A stretch of DNA of 64,000 bases, taken from contig JAYSGB010000007.1 in assembly GCA_041913045.1 (NCBI GenBank), forward strand, positions 62,001 through 126,000. The letters are read 5' to 3'. This stretch comes from CAMLOF01 sp041913045 (GTDB taxonomy: Bacteria; Pseudomonadota; Gammaproteobacteria; Burkholderiales; Burkholderiaceae_C). A program made the translations under genes and the position numbers. Positions 35,001 to 50,000 of the stretch are shown here, piece by piece (positions within the stretch are counted from its first letter, which is position 1; each line of letters begins with the position of its first letter). Under the pieces are notes generated by a model. That model made no database searches. It was not told the origin of the DNA and was given only the letters and a program-made list of their open reading frames with translations.

Positions 35001-38000
35001 GGTGGCAGCCACCAATCGCGACGACATCGAGACCTACGCGGCGGCCATCGGTGGCGGCACCGTTGGTGTGGCGGTGTCGGCGGCGGTCAACGTCATCAAC
35101 ACCGACACGCTGGCCTACATTGGCGACAACGCCCTGGTCAACACCGACCAGAGCAACGCCAGCGACGCGCAGACCGTGAACGTGGCAGCGGTGAACGATT
35201 TCCACCACGTGGCCTTGGCCGCTGGCGCGGGTTTTGGGGTGGTGGGCGTATCGCCCGGTGTGGATGTGACGGTACTCAACGGTAACCACAAGGCGTCGAT
35301 CGGGGCCGGGGCCACCGTGAAGGCGAAGGACGACGTGAGCGTGACGGCCTCGTCCAGCGACGACGTGCTGCTGGTGGGGCTGGGCATTGCCGCAGGCGCA
35401 GTGGGTGTGGGCGGCGGGGTGAGTGTGCTGTCACTGACCAACATCACGCATGCGTCCATTGCCGGTAACGTGACTGCAGGCAGCGATGTGAATGTGCGTG
35501 CCGTGGATGACACCGATGTGCTGGTGGTGGCCGGTGCGGCGGCTGGCGGCGTGGTGGGTGTGGGCGCGTCGGTGGGCGTGCTCGTTATCAACAAGGACAC
35601 CCAGGCCTTCGTGGACACCGGTGCCAGCGTGAACGCGCTGGGCGCTGGCACGCCCGACGTGGCCGGTGTGCTCACGGGCGTCATCAACGAGGGCAGCGAC
35701 ATCGACACGATGGCCAAGGCCACGCGCAGCGGCCTGATCGTGCAGGCGGAGTCCAGCGAGGACATCATGCACGTGGTGGTGGCAGCGGGCGTGGGCTTTG
35801 TCGGGGTGTCCGGGGCGGTGGCGGTCAGCGTGATCGACTCCGACACGGTGGCCTGGATAGGCGGCGCCCAGATCAACCAGACCAACAGCAATGCAGGTGC
35901 CGACGACGACCAGGGTGTCTACGTGGGCGCGGCCAATTCGCTGAACGTTGACACGCTGGTCACCGGCATTGCAGGCGGCTTCGTGGGTGTGGGCGGCGCG
36001 GTGAACGTGGGCGTGGTGAAGAACGACGTGAACGCGCAGATCCTGGGCGGTGCGAACATCCGCGTGGCCAACGACGTGGAGGTCAATGCGCTGGGCGTCA
36101 AGGACATCGACGACATCGTGATCAGCGGCGCCGGTGGCGTGGTGGGCGTGGCTGCTTCGGTGTCGGTGTGGTCGGTGGGCACGGAGTTGGACCGCAGCTA
36201 CAAGAACGGCGAGGACGCCAGCGGCGACGCGCTGACGCGCGAGTTCGAGGAAGTGCAGTTCGACCCGAACGCGGCAGGCGTGATCGACGCCGACGAGGAT
36301 TCGATCAGCCTGGGCAGCACCTACGGCCTTTCCAATGGTGACCAGATCACCTACCACAAGGACAGCGGCGGCTTGGCCAACTTCGGTCTCACCGACGGCC
36401 AGACCTATTACGTCAAGCTGCTGGGCAACGGCCGCATGTCGCTGCACACCAGCAACACGCTGAGCGATGCGAGCCGGGTGAACCTGATCGAGCCGCCCGC
36501 CGACGCGGGCAATGAACATACCTTTACTGGCAGCTTCAGCGATTCGGCCGAGGCCGACGCCGCGCGCCAGGGCCAGAACGCCTCGGGCGCGGTGGGGGCC
36601 AGCCTGGACAGCTTCAGTGCCGACATGGACGCCGATACCGGCGACGGCAACGAAAGCAGCGACGAACGGCTGGTCAACGTGACCAACGCGGGATCGAGCG
36701 CCACCACCACGAATGGGCCTTCCGCATCGTCAGTTACCGACGCACTGGGCGAACTGAACGTGACCGCAGGGACCTCCGCCACCATTGCGGCAGGTGTCAC
36801 CATCAACGCGGGCGGCGATGTGCGCGTGCAGGCCGAGGAGGATCTGGAGTTCAATGCCACGCTGGGCAGCGTGGGCGTGGGCGCGGTGGGTGTGGGCGCG
36901 GCCATCGGTGTGTTCTCCATCACGTCCAACGTCACGGCCAGCGCTGGCGGCACGCTTACCGCTGGGGGTGACGTGGAGATTGCCTCCGGCCTGGACGAGG
37001 ACATCGACGTGATGTCCGTGGCGGGATCGGCCGGCCTGATTGCCCTGGGCGGCGCGGTGGTGGTGCTCAACAACCACAGCACCAACCATGCCTTGCTGCT
37101 GGGCAGCGCCAGCGTGGACGGCGCCAACCGGCTGGAGGTCTCCGCTGTCACCGATCAGGACATCACCGCCGAGACCGCAGGGGCTGCCGCAGGCCTGGTG
37201 GGCGTCGGTGCATCGGTCATCCGCGTGCAGGTGGGTGACGGGAACTCGAACACGCCCGAGACGAGGGCCAACATCGGCGCCAACGCCCAGGTCGGGCAGA
37301 TCACGCCGGTGGGCAGCGTGGCGGTGCAGGCGTCTTCCACGCTGGACGTGGGAGCGGACACCTATGCCATTGCGGGCGGGCTGGTGGGCGTGGGTGTGAA
37401 CCTGGCCTTCATCGACGCGCACCATGATGTGGAGGCATCCGTCAGCGCGGGTGCCGATATAGCCGCCAGCGGCGAGGTCTTGGTGGAGGCACTCACCAGC
37501 CTTGCGGGCGACGCCAACGTGTTCTCCTACACCTTCGGTGCGCTGGCCTTTGGCACGAGCCTGGTGAAGGTGCGCATGAGCCCGCACGTCACTGCCAAGG
37601 AAGAGGGCGATGTGGAGGCGGGCAGCCTGACGGTGCGCGCGGCCCACAACTTTGATGGAGAGACTGCACTCAACCGCACGGTGAGCGCCTATGCGCAGGC
37701 GTCTGGCGGCGGGCTGGTGTCTGGCCAGGGCGCGGCGCCCGACGTGGAGACCAACGCCGTGGTGGTGGCCGAGATCACCGGCGGCAGCCAACTGACGCTG
37801 ACTGGCGACCTGAGCATCCAGGCGCGTTCTTCCAACCAGGCGCTGGCCGATACCGAGGTCGATTCCTTCGGGGCGGCAGGCATCGGCATCACCGTGGCCA
37901 AGGCCACGGCCAGCGGCAGCACCCGTGCCACGCTGGGCACCAATGTCACCTCCGGCCGCGACGTGGAGGTGCGCGCCCGCTCGGCCAACAGCGCCACGGC

Positions 38001-41000
38001 CCGTGCGGAGGCTGCTGGCGGCGGCGTGCTGGTGGGCTTCGTCAGCAACTACGCCAAGGCTGCGGCAAGCCCCACGGTGACCGCCGAGATCCTGGACAAC
38101 CTCACATTGGCAGGTGTGCGTGACGTGGATGTGGTGGCCGACGCCAACACCGAAGCCGACTCACGCGTGGTTGGCGTCGCCGTCGGCGGCTTGGTGGGCG
38201 CCGGGGACTCCGACGCCAACACCGAAGCCAACGCCACGGCCACCGCTCGCATCGGCGCAGGCACGCTCATCAGCGCCACGGGCAACATCGTGGTCAGCGC
38301 CACGGCTGCCCCCATAGACGTGGACCCAGCGGACTACAGCATCCAGGACGCAGACGGCGTGGCCAACACGGTCACCGTCAACCGCCACGGGCTGAGCACT
38401 GGCGACACCGTGGAGTACTTTGCCAACGGCAACCTCAACGTGATTGCCGGGTTGGAGGGCACCAGCCCCGACGAGCAGTTCGACGAAAACGGCAACCTGC
38501 AGATCGTGCAGGTCAACCGTGTGTACAACGTCATCAACGTGTACGACGGCGCCGGGCACATTGAAGAAGACCTGCTGTATTTCGGCTCGGTGTTCGACGC
38601 CGCCGCCGTGGACAGCCTGACCGACACCATCACCTTCAACGGCGCGCACAACCTGGAAAGCGGCGACGCCGTGCGCTACTACCGCGACGAAGGCGAGACC
38701 ACCCTGGTCGGCGGCCTGAGCGAATCGGGGCTGTACTACGTGCTCAAGGTGGACGACCGCCGCATCAAGCTGGTGGACACCCACGACAAGGCGGTCAACC
38801 CCGGCGACTACTTCGACGACTTCGACCCCACCGACGTGGCAGGCAGCGTCATCACCATCGAAGACCACGGCTACACCAATGGCACGGCGGTGACCTACGA
38901 TGCCCCCGACCCCACCACCTTTGCCGGTCTGCAGGTGGACGTGTCGGTAGGCGGCACGCGTGACGATGGTTCCGTCATCCTCAACGACGCGCCCAGCGCC
39001 AACAACATCCACTTCGTGGACGAGAACCTGCATTCCGCCGCCCACGGCTTCACCGATGGCGAGCAGGTCTATTACTCGGTGCAGGCGGTGGAAGGCGGGA
39101 TTACCCCCATCGGCGGTCTGGACAACGGTGAAATCTACCGCGTCAAGGTCATCGACAGCTACACCATCCAGCTCAAGAACAGCGACCAGATCACCGAGCA
39201 GGTGCGCTTCGTGCTCGACAACGGCACCCAGCGCATCATCCGCACCGACGGTCTGGACTGGGAGGACAATGGCTTTGGTGTTGGCGTGAAGCTGGTGGTC
39301 ACTGGCAGTGGCAGCAACAACGGCACCTACACCATCACGGGGGTCAGCGGCGCCACACTCACCGTGGCCAGTTCCCCTGACTTCGCCGCCACACGCGTCA
39401 ACGACGTGTTCGACTTCATCGACGGTGGCGCGGGCGACGATGCCATTTACTGGGACGACGGCAACTGGGCTGACGAAGGCTTCACTGCCGGGATGCTGGT
39501 CACCATCTCCAATGCCGACGTCGGCGGCAACAACAAGTCGGTCACGATTTCCAGCGTCAGCGGCAAGTACCTTTACTTTGCCACCGGCACGTTCACGGCA
39601 GACAACGACGACTTCGCCACCGTGGACCGCGCGGCACAGACCAAGACCTTCGACAGCGAAGTCATCGCCCTGAGCTTTGACAAGACGTTCGACCGCAACG
39701 CCAACCCGCCCGTCACGCCCGATGAGGACATCCACAGCCTGATACGGGTGGCAGACCGTGCCATTGGCAACCTGGTGGACGGCCGCACCTATTACGTGAC
39801 GAACGCCACGGAAGACACCTTCCAGCTGGCCGACACCTACACCGACGCGTTGGCCGGCACAGCCAAGACGCTGGTGCCCACCGGCCTCGCAGGCCCCTAT
39901 GCCAACCACCGCATCGGTGCGCTGGCGGTGGACCTGACTGCCGCTGCCACCAGCGGCCAGCAGTTGCGCATCGACATTGGCGATGGCGTGACCAGCGTAG
40001 CGGCAGGGCAGGCGCTGTTGGGCCCGGGCGGCGTGTCGCTGGCAGAGATCGCGCCGCAATCCGCCGATGGCGTGTCCTCGGTCTATTCCAAGGGTTCGGG
40101 CGGCGGGTTCATCGGCATCGGCTTCAACCGTGCGCTGATGACCAACAACGCCACGGCCAACGCCAGCATCGCATCGGCCTTCCTCACCACCACCGGCAAC
40201 GTGACGGTGGAAAGCCTGGCCCGCACCAATTCCACGGCGTACGCCACCAACGGCACGGGCGGTTTCGTTGCCGTGGGCGACGCCACGGCCAGCATCACCC
40301 AGGCTGTCAGCAGCACCGCTTCCATCGACGCCAACAGCCGCGTCGTGGCCGGTGGCGACCTGACGGTGGCGGCCGAGAGCGACTTCAACGCCAGCGCCTC
40401 CAGCCGCTCCAGCACGGGCGGCGCGGTGGGGTTGGCCGATGCCAACAGCTCGGTCACCTTGACGCTGAACACCCAGGCGCTGATCGGCGAGAACGCCGTG
40501 GTGCTGGTGGGCGACCTGGCACGCATCACCGCCGACACGCGCGGCAATGCCAGCGCCAAGAGTTATGCATCGGGTGTGGGCATTGGCGGCGACGGCCGGG
40601 CTGATGCCTCGGTCTTCATGCCGGTGGCTCTCACCAAGGTGGAGATCGATGACGACGCCTACATCAGTGCCGAGCGCCTGCTGGCGCGGGCAGCAGTGGA
40701 GCACGTGGTTCTTCGCTCCGACGCCGACGGGCGCGGCGGCGGCCTCTATGCCGAAGGCACGTCGGGCTCGTCCGTCACGGCGCCGTTCAATACCCAGGTC
40801 AACATCCAGCAGGATGCCGAACTCTACGGCTACGAAGGTGTGGATCTGGTCACCCGCTACAGCGAGATCGACACCCTGGCCAAGGGCTTTGCCCGTGCCA
40901 CCGGCCTGTTCGGCTACGTCAGCACCAACGCCACCAACAACACCGACCTGACCAGCAGCCTCTACGGCGCGCTGGGTGCGCACGTCACGGCCGGGCCGCG

Positions 41001-44000
41001 TTCGCCTACCGACGGCGACCTGGCCAACCCGTCATCGGGCACGCAACCCACCGGGCGCCTGGCCCTGTACGGCGCCAACGAGTATGTGGGCACCCTCAAG
41101 CAGGACCACTCGGCCAGCGTGAGCCGCCGTGCCCTGGCGGCAGGGTCTGCCAGCGGCTCCAGCCCCGACGATCGGAACGACGGCATCGACTTCAGTTCGG
41201 ACGTGACCATCCTCTCGGGCCGCTCGCCCGAGCTGCTGACCAAGACGCTGGTCATCGGCGCAGAAGGCACCATCGAGACCGCCGTCGAGATCACGGTGAA
41301 TGACACCGCTGGCGGCGGAGGCAGTGCAGAGGTGCAGGGCGACACCATCAACAGCACCAACATTGTTGTCAACGACATCACCAACCCCGGCCCGGGTGAT
41401 GTGATCTTCGACTCCGGCGAGATCGCCAACTCCGAAGGCACCGGCACCTGGACCTTCCGCGAAACGCTGCAGCGCATCGAGATCGTCAACGAGTCGCACA
41501 AAGACATCTACATCAACGACATCGACGTGACGACCAGCGATCAGCCTATCGTCTGGCTGCGGCCCAGCACGGCCACCTCGCTTGACTTCAACATCGAGCA
41601 CGATGCCGCTCCCACGCTGATCGAGATCACCAACAAGGGAAACGCCGACATCTACCTCAACGGCAAGATCAACAACCCCATCGGCACCACCACCATCGTC
41701 AACGAGAACGGCTCGGTGTTCGCCACCCGCGACCGGGTGTCCGACCTGGCGGCGGACCAGTCCCTGATCCGCACGCACATCCTCAACATCCGGGCCACGG
41801 AGTACGTGGGCTCCACGCTGGACCGCATCAGCATTGACGTGGTGGACAGCAGCGGCCTGCCGCGCAGCGCCGACTTTGATTCGGGCCGAGTGAGCGCGCT
41901 CACCGACGAGGTGGTGCTGAACCGTGAAAACACTTTCTTCACCGGGCAGCTGGTGCGCTATGACGCCTTGAGCGGCCACAACCTGCAGGGTCTGCAGAAC
42001 GGTGGCTACTACTACATGATCGTGGGTGACGGCGGCCAGCGCGTGCAACTGGCGCAGACGCTGCAGAACGCGCTGGACGGCGTGGCCATGGACATTGGCG
42101 GCACGTCGGACCTGGACCACCAGCACCGCTTCACCGCCGCCGAATCCTTCACGGTGGACGCTGGCGCCAGCACCTACCTCGACCTGCGCGCGCTGCTGCG
42201 CGACAGCGTCTCTCCCTACATCGTTGACATTGACCGCATCAGCGCGGGCACCGACATTGACGTGCTGCTGCAGACATCTCGGGTGCAGACCGGCAACGGC
42301 GCTGCGGCCGGCGTGCTGGTGAAGTTCAACCTGCACCCGAGCGGCGAGGTGCACTACACCTATTTCGACGATCCCGATGCGGCCAGCGCGCCCGGCCTGA
42401 GCCGCGGCCTGTTTGGCACGGGCAACACGGCTATTGCCTCCACCTACGACTTCCGTGGCCGCGTGCCCGGCACAGGGCCGAACAAGGGCCTGTACGAACT
42501 GGCGGGCCTGCAGGCGGGCAACAACGTCAAGGTCGTGGCGGTGGAAAACGCCAACAGCGCGGCCGACCGCACCATCAACGTGCTGGGCATCACCGAACTG
42601 GACGTGACCGGCACGCAGACCGGCACAGGCCACATCACCGTGCTCACCAACGGCTGGGTGGCCCTGACCGAGAAGACCGGCGACCTGCGTGTGGAGAGCC
42701 TCACCTCGAACTACAGTGACGTGCTGCTCTATTCGCCGCAGCGCATCATCGACGCCACGGGCGACAGCAACGCCACCTCCGACGTGGCGGGCCGCAACAT
42801 CACCATGGTGGCGGCGTCCAGCTTCGTCAACCCCGATGCCTCTGAAGTGCCGGGCGAAGTGACCAACCCCACCCGCGTGGCAGGCGCAGGCAACCCGCTG
42901 GGCGGCATTGGCCGCACCGACAACTTCCTGGAAATCAACGTGGCCAACAGCGCCGCAGGCGTGCTGCGTGCCTACGACATGGCCAGCGCCGCGCAGACCG
43001 AGGGCATCTTCATCGACGAGATGAGTGGTGACCTCTACCTGCACACGGTGAAGACGTCTGACGACGTTTCGCTGCGCACCAAGGGCGGCTCCATCCTCGA
43101 CGCCAAGGCCGGCTCCGACGTGGACGGCGACGCCAACGTGCTGGCCCAGTCCGTGGACCTGGACGCCAACGGCGGCAGCATCGGTACCGTGGGCAACGAC
43201 GTTGAGATCGACAGCCGTCGCTTCTCTACCGACTACGGCGACCCGCTGGACCAGCCCCCCGGGAACGATTACCTGCCCAACCTGGACGACTGGCTTGAAA
43301 GCATCGGCGACGATGTGGGCCTGGAGGCCACCGGCGGCATCTACCTGACCGAGGTGGACGACGAACTGCGCCTGGTGCTGGCGCACAGCTACAGCGGCAA
43401 CATCCGCCTGACCGTGCGCGAGGATGCGGGTGCCATATCGGTGGATGAGAACCTCTACCTCATCGACCACGGCGAGGCGCGCTTTGCAGAGGACAACACC
43501 ACCGCCAGCGATGCAGGCGGCAACCAGCCCGACGCGCAACGCAACGTGCCGCACGGTCAGATCTTTGCCGAGCAGGGCAGCGTGGAACTGCGCGTGGGTG
43601 ACAACGTGTTCACCGACGAGAACGCCGAAATCCTGGCTGCCCAGGGAATCGTCATCCGTGGCGACCACGTCAACAACGACGCCAACTTTGGCACCCACAT
43701 GATCCTGCGCGGCCGCCTGATTGCGGGCGCGGTGGTCAGCGCGGGCAGCGAATCGGGCAGCACCCCGGTGGGCACGGCCACGCCTAGTTTGGCCAGCCCC
43801 GTGCACCTGACGCAGATCTTCGGCAACGCCGACGAGGACTTCTTCCAGTTCGGCGACCCCACCGGCATTGACGGCGGCACCACCCAGGGCAATGCGGGCT
43901 ACATCTTCATTGGCAGCAAGACGCGGGTGTACGGCTCCGCCGACGCCACCGTGTCGGCGCTGGACGTGGCCAATGACGGCGAAGACAGCTTCCGCGTCTA

Positions 44001-47000
44001 CTACCTGCAAGACGCCGCCACCCGCACCTCGCCCGAGACCGCCAGCGTGGTGGCCGAGCACACCCTCACGCTCGACGGCCAGGCCGGCAGCGACAGCTAC
44101 TTCATCCACACCACCGGCTCCAACGGCGTGGACGAGCGCAACTACATCATCAACCTGCTCGACCACGGCCACGAAGACGACGGCGTGGACGAGGCCTTCA
44201 TCTACGGCTTCGACAGCGACGTCAACGGCCTGGACGGCCTGGGCAACAAGCCCGGTGACGACATCTTCCTGCTGCGCGCGGGCCAGTACATTCCCGGCGA
44301 GCCAGATGCCGACCGGCCCGGCTACGTGGCCATGTTGCACGGCCAGGTGTCCACCTACGAAGACGTCATCGTCGGCAACGAAAGCTCCACCGAAGTCCAG
44401 CGCATCAACTACGACACCGGGCTCAACGGCCGGCTGTTGGTGGAAGGCCTTGGCGGCAACGACGCCTTCTACAGCGACGACGCCACCGTCACCACCACGC
44501 TCGACGGCGGCGAAGGCTTCGACACCTTCCAAGTGGGCCAGATCTTCGGCACCAACCGCAACCAGGTCGATGGCAACCTGCTGCCCGAGGACGTGTTCGC
44601 CAACCTTGTGGCCACCACGCGTGGCTGGTTGTCGGCGGGCACCACGGCGCCCATGGTGGCGCTGGGCGGCAGCGGCAACGACGAGTTCCGCGTGTACTCC
44701 AACCAGTCCGCCCTGCGGCTCGAAGGCGACGACGACAACGACCTCTTCATCGTGCGCGCCTTTGCCCTGGCCGCCACGGTGGACTTCGACTGGAACAACG
44801 ACGGCGTGATGGACAAGGCCGATCTGGACGGTGGCGTGGCGGTGCTCAAGGCGCTGGACGAGATCTGGCGCGACGACGAGACGCAGACCGTCGATGAGGT
44901 GGTGGCCCAGTTGCCGCCTTCTCTGGTAGGGACCTTCATTTCGCTGGCCGACTACAAAACGGCATTGGCCGCCAAGCTCAACGCCTTGCCCCTGCCGGTG
45001 GGCAGCCAGAGCCCCTTCGACGTCAACCGCGACCTCACCATCAACTACGTTGACCTCAACCTCACGCAGGGCAACGTCAGCGACGACACCATCGTGCTCG
45101 ACGAGGACGGTGTGGCCACACCGCAGATCGGCCGTGGCTTCTCGGTGGCGCAGGCTCCCGACATCCGCACCGGCGGCGGCGCCGACGAGGTGCGCTACAA
45201 CGTCAACGCGCCGGTCTCGGTCGATGGCGGCACGGGCTTCGACAAGCTCGTCATCCTGGGCACCGAGTTCGCCGACGACATCGTCATCACCAAGAACGGC
45301 ATCTATGGCGCGGGCCTGAGCGTCAAGTACACCACCATCGAGGTGGTGGAGGTGGATGGCCTGGAAGGCGACGACGAGTTCTTCGTGCAGTCCACCGAAT
45401 TCGGCGTGGCCTACCGCGTCATCGGCGGCCTGGGCTCCGACACCATCAACGTCGCTGGCGACGTGACCGAGGACATCGTCACCCGCGAGCTGGAAGGCGC
45501 CTCGGGCACGGTGGACCACCTCGTCACCTCCGACGACTTCCTCTACAACGGCATCGTCATCGACGGCATCGACTACAACGTGCCGGTCACGGGCGAAGGG
45601 CTGGTGGTCATCAATGAAGAAACGGGTGGCGCCACCGACGGCCGCACCGTGGTGGCCGAACGCACCGACGACCAGGCCGGCGTGTTTGACTTCTACACCG
45701 TGCGGCTGGCCGAGGCGCTCACCGGCGACCAAGTGGTCTATGTCACGGTGTCGGCGTCCCGTTCCAACCAGGAAGAGCGCGACGGCTACGACCTCAACCC
45801 CGACCCGCTGGTCGATGGCGAGGGCGACTCCATCTGGCTCGGCAAGTACGACCCCTCGGGGCTGCTGAGTGCTGACGGTGCCAGTGTGGTCCGGGGCGAC
45901 TTCCAGCGCACCATCTACGTGGACGGCGTGGCCACGAAGGTAGCCAACCGCGCCATCGTGTTGCGCTTCGACAAGGACAACTGGGCCGACGAGCAATCGG
46001 TTTTCGTCTATGCGCCAGACGACCCGCGCTCCGAAGGCGACCGTGTGGTGGTCATCCAGCACTCCGTCATCTCCAATGACGAGCGTTACGACGCCATCGA
46101 CGTGCGCAACGTCGAAGCCACCGTCATCGACAACGACACCCCCGGCGTGCAGATCACCGAGATCAACCCCAACAACCCGTCCGAGGTGGACGGCCGCACG
46201 CTGGTGATCGAAGGCAACGGCACCACCGAACTGCAGGACGCCTTCCTGGTGCAGCTCAGCCGCGCGCCTGAGTTGGGCGACACCATCGTCATCCGCATCG
46301 ACTTCGGCGCAGGTGATGACGCGGCCATCGCGCTCAGCGACGGCGGATCGGGCCGCTTCAACGCCACGACCCGCACCATCTCGTTCGACATCACCAACTG
46401 GAACATTGGTGTGCGCGTGAACGTGCAGGCGCTGGACGACTTCGTGGGCGAAGACCCCGAAACGGCGGTGCTCAAGTTCGTCAAGGACGCATCGTCCGTG
46501 GACCTGGACGGTGACTACGTCATCCCCAACCTGCGTTCCGGCTCCGGCATTCTCGACGTGGAGGTGATCGACAATGAGACCGAAGGCGCCGTGGTCATGG
46601 AAAGCGGCGGCAGCACGCTGGTCATCAACGACGGTGTTTCCACCGACGACTACACCATCCGCCTGACGCGGCCCGTCGAAGACGGCAAGACCGTCAACGT
46701 GGCCATCCTCACCGACGGCCTGGCCGACGTGGCCGACATCCTCGACGGCAACGGCGTCTCGCTCAGCCCCACGTACCAGACCATTGGCGCCATCCGCCCG
46801 AGCGAACGCTTCGCGGGCTCCATCGTGTTCGAGAACGTGGATATTCTCGGCACCGACTACGGCACCCTCACGCGCGGCACCGGCGCCGACCTGGGCAGCT
46901 TCATCGAAGAAGGCTGGCAGGTGGGCGACCAGATCCGCATCGGCGGTGCGGGCGTGGCCTACAACGGCGACTACGTCGTCACCGCTGTGACCGATGACAG

Positions 47001-50000
47001 CATTACCCTCAGTGCGGCCCTGTCCGTGGGTACGGAGACCGAGATCGAAGACACGGTCAGCCTGTCGGTGCTGGCGCCCGAAGGCGTGTGGAAGGGCGAG
47101 GTCACGGTCGAAGAAAACGTGCTCGACGAGTTCCTGTCCAACAAGGCAGGCTATGACGTGTTCGTGGACCGTCTGTTCCGCACCGCAGCCGTGGATGAGA
47201 TGCAGGGCTGGCTGGCCGAGGGCTTCCTGGAAGGCCAGCGTGTGCGGGTGTTCGAGCTGGACGGCAGCGGTGCGCGCACCGGCAACTACGCCGACTTCAA
47301 GATCGCCATCATCCGGGGCGACAACGACACCAAGGACGACCGCCTGCAGTTCACCCTGGAAAACGACATTGATAACGACAATGTCGGTGATCAGGAAGAT
47401 TGGCTCACCGGCACGCTCAACGTCGAGGTCAACCGCATCGCCAAGATCATCACCTTCAACAGCATTGAAGGTGACGCCAGCGCCTGGCACCAGCAGCACA
47501 CCGTGGTGCTGGAGGCCGACCCGTACTTCGAGGTGCCCACCGTGCGCGAAGGTGTCAAGGCCTTCCCCGTGTCGGGCCACTACCTGGCCAACCTGCGCGG
47601 CCCGCTGGCCGTGGAGGGCGGGCCCACCGGGGCCGACCGCTCGCTGACCAACGGCGTCAAGCTGCCTGGCGAAGCCGACGGCTTCCTCATCGCCATCGGC
47701 ACGCAGGCGCCCGAAAGCCAGCAGATCGACGTGCTCAACATCTTCAACGACACGAGCAAGGCCAACGGCACCGGCGTGATGACCAAGACCACGCTCACCG
47801 GCTTCAACATGGCCGACGAGCTGGACTTCTCCGAACTCGTCTATGGCGTCAGCCAGGAAGATGCCGACACCTTCGGCGAAAGCCTGGTGGTGCCTGGCGG
47901 CATCAGCTTTGGCAAGATCAACTTCGGCTCCAGCGGCTTCGGCACCGACGACCAGCAGTCCACCATCGAGGTTGTCAACCTCATGCTGGGCGAGGGCAAC
48001 GACCAGCTCACCATCAACAGCACCATCGAAGCCGCGCCCTTCGTGCAGGCGCAGAACGAGTTCACCTTCAGCACCACGCCTTACGTGGGCGATGGCGGCG
48101 TGCCTGCCAACAACGGGACCATCCGTCGCGACGGCTTCGACTGGAAGGCACAAGGCTTCCTGGTCGGGCAGCTCATAGAGATCGACGACCCTGACTACGC
48201 CGGCATGAAATGGCGCGTGGTGGCCATCGAAGACGCCATCGAATACTTCGAGGCGGATGGTGTCACTCCCATCATCAACCCCGACACCGGCCTGCCCTAC
48301 CGCGACCCCAACGACAACTCCATCCTGGTGGTGCAAAACGTCAGCGGTCACGCCTTGCCCGCGTTGACGGGCGAGCAGAAGATCATCGCGCTTGACCGGC
48401 TTGTCATGCTGGTGGATGAAGAGGTTGGCGTTGCTGGCAGCGCCACGGGCGGCACGCTCACCAAGAGCGGCAGCACCTGGGAGGAAGAAGGCTTCCTCGA
48501 AGGCCACCTCGTCACCCTGCGCACTGGCGGCGGCGACCAGCAGTACCGCGTGCTGTCCTTCACCGAAGACGGCCTGGGCATGGTGCTGGAAGGCCAGGCC
48601 ATGACCAGCGGCACCGTCACCTACAACGCCATCTTCGTGCAAGGCCCGCACGGCGGCCTCACCGTCACGCACGGCGGCGGCAACCGCTGGATCGAGACCG
48701 ACGGCACCTTTGACATCGTGGCTGGTAGCACCGCAGGCACTACCGAACTGTCGCGTACCGATGGCCGAAGCTTCGTGGATGACCGCTATGCCGTCGGGCA
48801 GCGTATTCAGCTGGCGGGCGAGTCTTACACCCGCGAGATCCTGGCCATCGTCAACGACACGACCAATCTGCCGCAAGGCGCTTTCACTGGCTGGGGCACG
48901 GCTTCAACGCTGGTGCTCAGCGGGGTTCCCACCGTCTCGGGCCAAGCTGTGCCCTTGCACATCCATGTGGCCGAGGCGCTGCGCACCGAGTTCACCGAAA
49001 CCGTCACCGTCCAGCTCACCGACTTCAACACAGACGAGTTGATCGACGACCTGCACACCACCGTCACCCGCAGTGGCGGCACCTGGGAGGCCGAGGGCTT
49101 CTACGTTGGTCAGGTCATCTACATCGAAGGCTACGCGGGCGGCTTCACCATCACCGAATTCATCAACGGCGGCACCACGGCAGTGCTGGGCAACGCCGCC
49201 CTCAGCAGCTGCGGCTGCCACGGCCCCACCGATCTCACCATCTTCGGCTACGACATCACCCGCGACGGCGGCAAGCGCGTCGGCGGCGACCACTTCATCG
49301 TCAACGGCGGCGCCGGGCCCGACAGCCCGCTCGTCATCTACGGCGACACCAGCCAGGACGGCGTGTGGTACAGCGGCCGCCCGCAAGACCGGCTGGGCCT
49401 GGAGTTCGGCGAAAAACCGTTCGACCCCTTCCCACAACTGCCCGACGAGGACAACGAGGACGACGAGTGGATCTTCCCCGTGGCCAACCCCTACAAGCTG
49501 GCAGGCCACGACGTCATCGACGCCAGCGCGCTCTTCAACAACGGCGCCACGGTCGGCATCACGGCCTACGGCGGTGCGGGCAACGACCTCATCATCGGCA
49601 GCCAGAACGGTGACCACCTGGCGGGCGGCTCGGGTGACGACACCATCCTCGGCCAGCTCGGCAGCGACCACATCTACGGCGACAGCGGCGTCAACGTCAA
49701 CATCCTCACGCGCGCCCTGCAGATCGCCACGGTGGACAACAGCCCCGGTCCGTCCGTGGACAAGAACATTGCCAAGGCCGACAGCACCTTCAAGCCCGTG
49801 GCCTCGCCCGTGCGCGACGACCTGCAGGCCGGGCGCGACACCATCGACGGCAACGGCAGTGGCAACGCCGACGTGCAGAACATCATCTTCGGCGACCACG
49901 GCGAGGTGGTGCAGGCGGTGGAAGACCCCAACCTGCCGCCCGTGCTGCTGCAGAAGATCCAGACCACCGAGCTGGCGTCCATCATTGCCATCAACTCGCT

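Noticed and set aside
28200..38300. Tandem repeats that might suggest a CRISPR array or satellite DNA
   Set aside because: The repeats keep codon phase, differ mainly at silent sites and encode beta-strand units. There are no short identical repeats with unique spacers.
41032..48876. A 2614-codon open frame on the minus strand opposite the giant gene
   Set aside because: It has the low-complexity His/Val/Asp/Gly composition expected from reading GC-rich codons backwards, shows no domain, and lies fully within the giant gene. The same applies to the long minus frames at 26980-30954, 31015-34245, 38161-40983 and 48904-53043.
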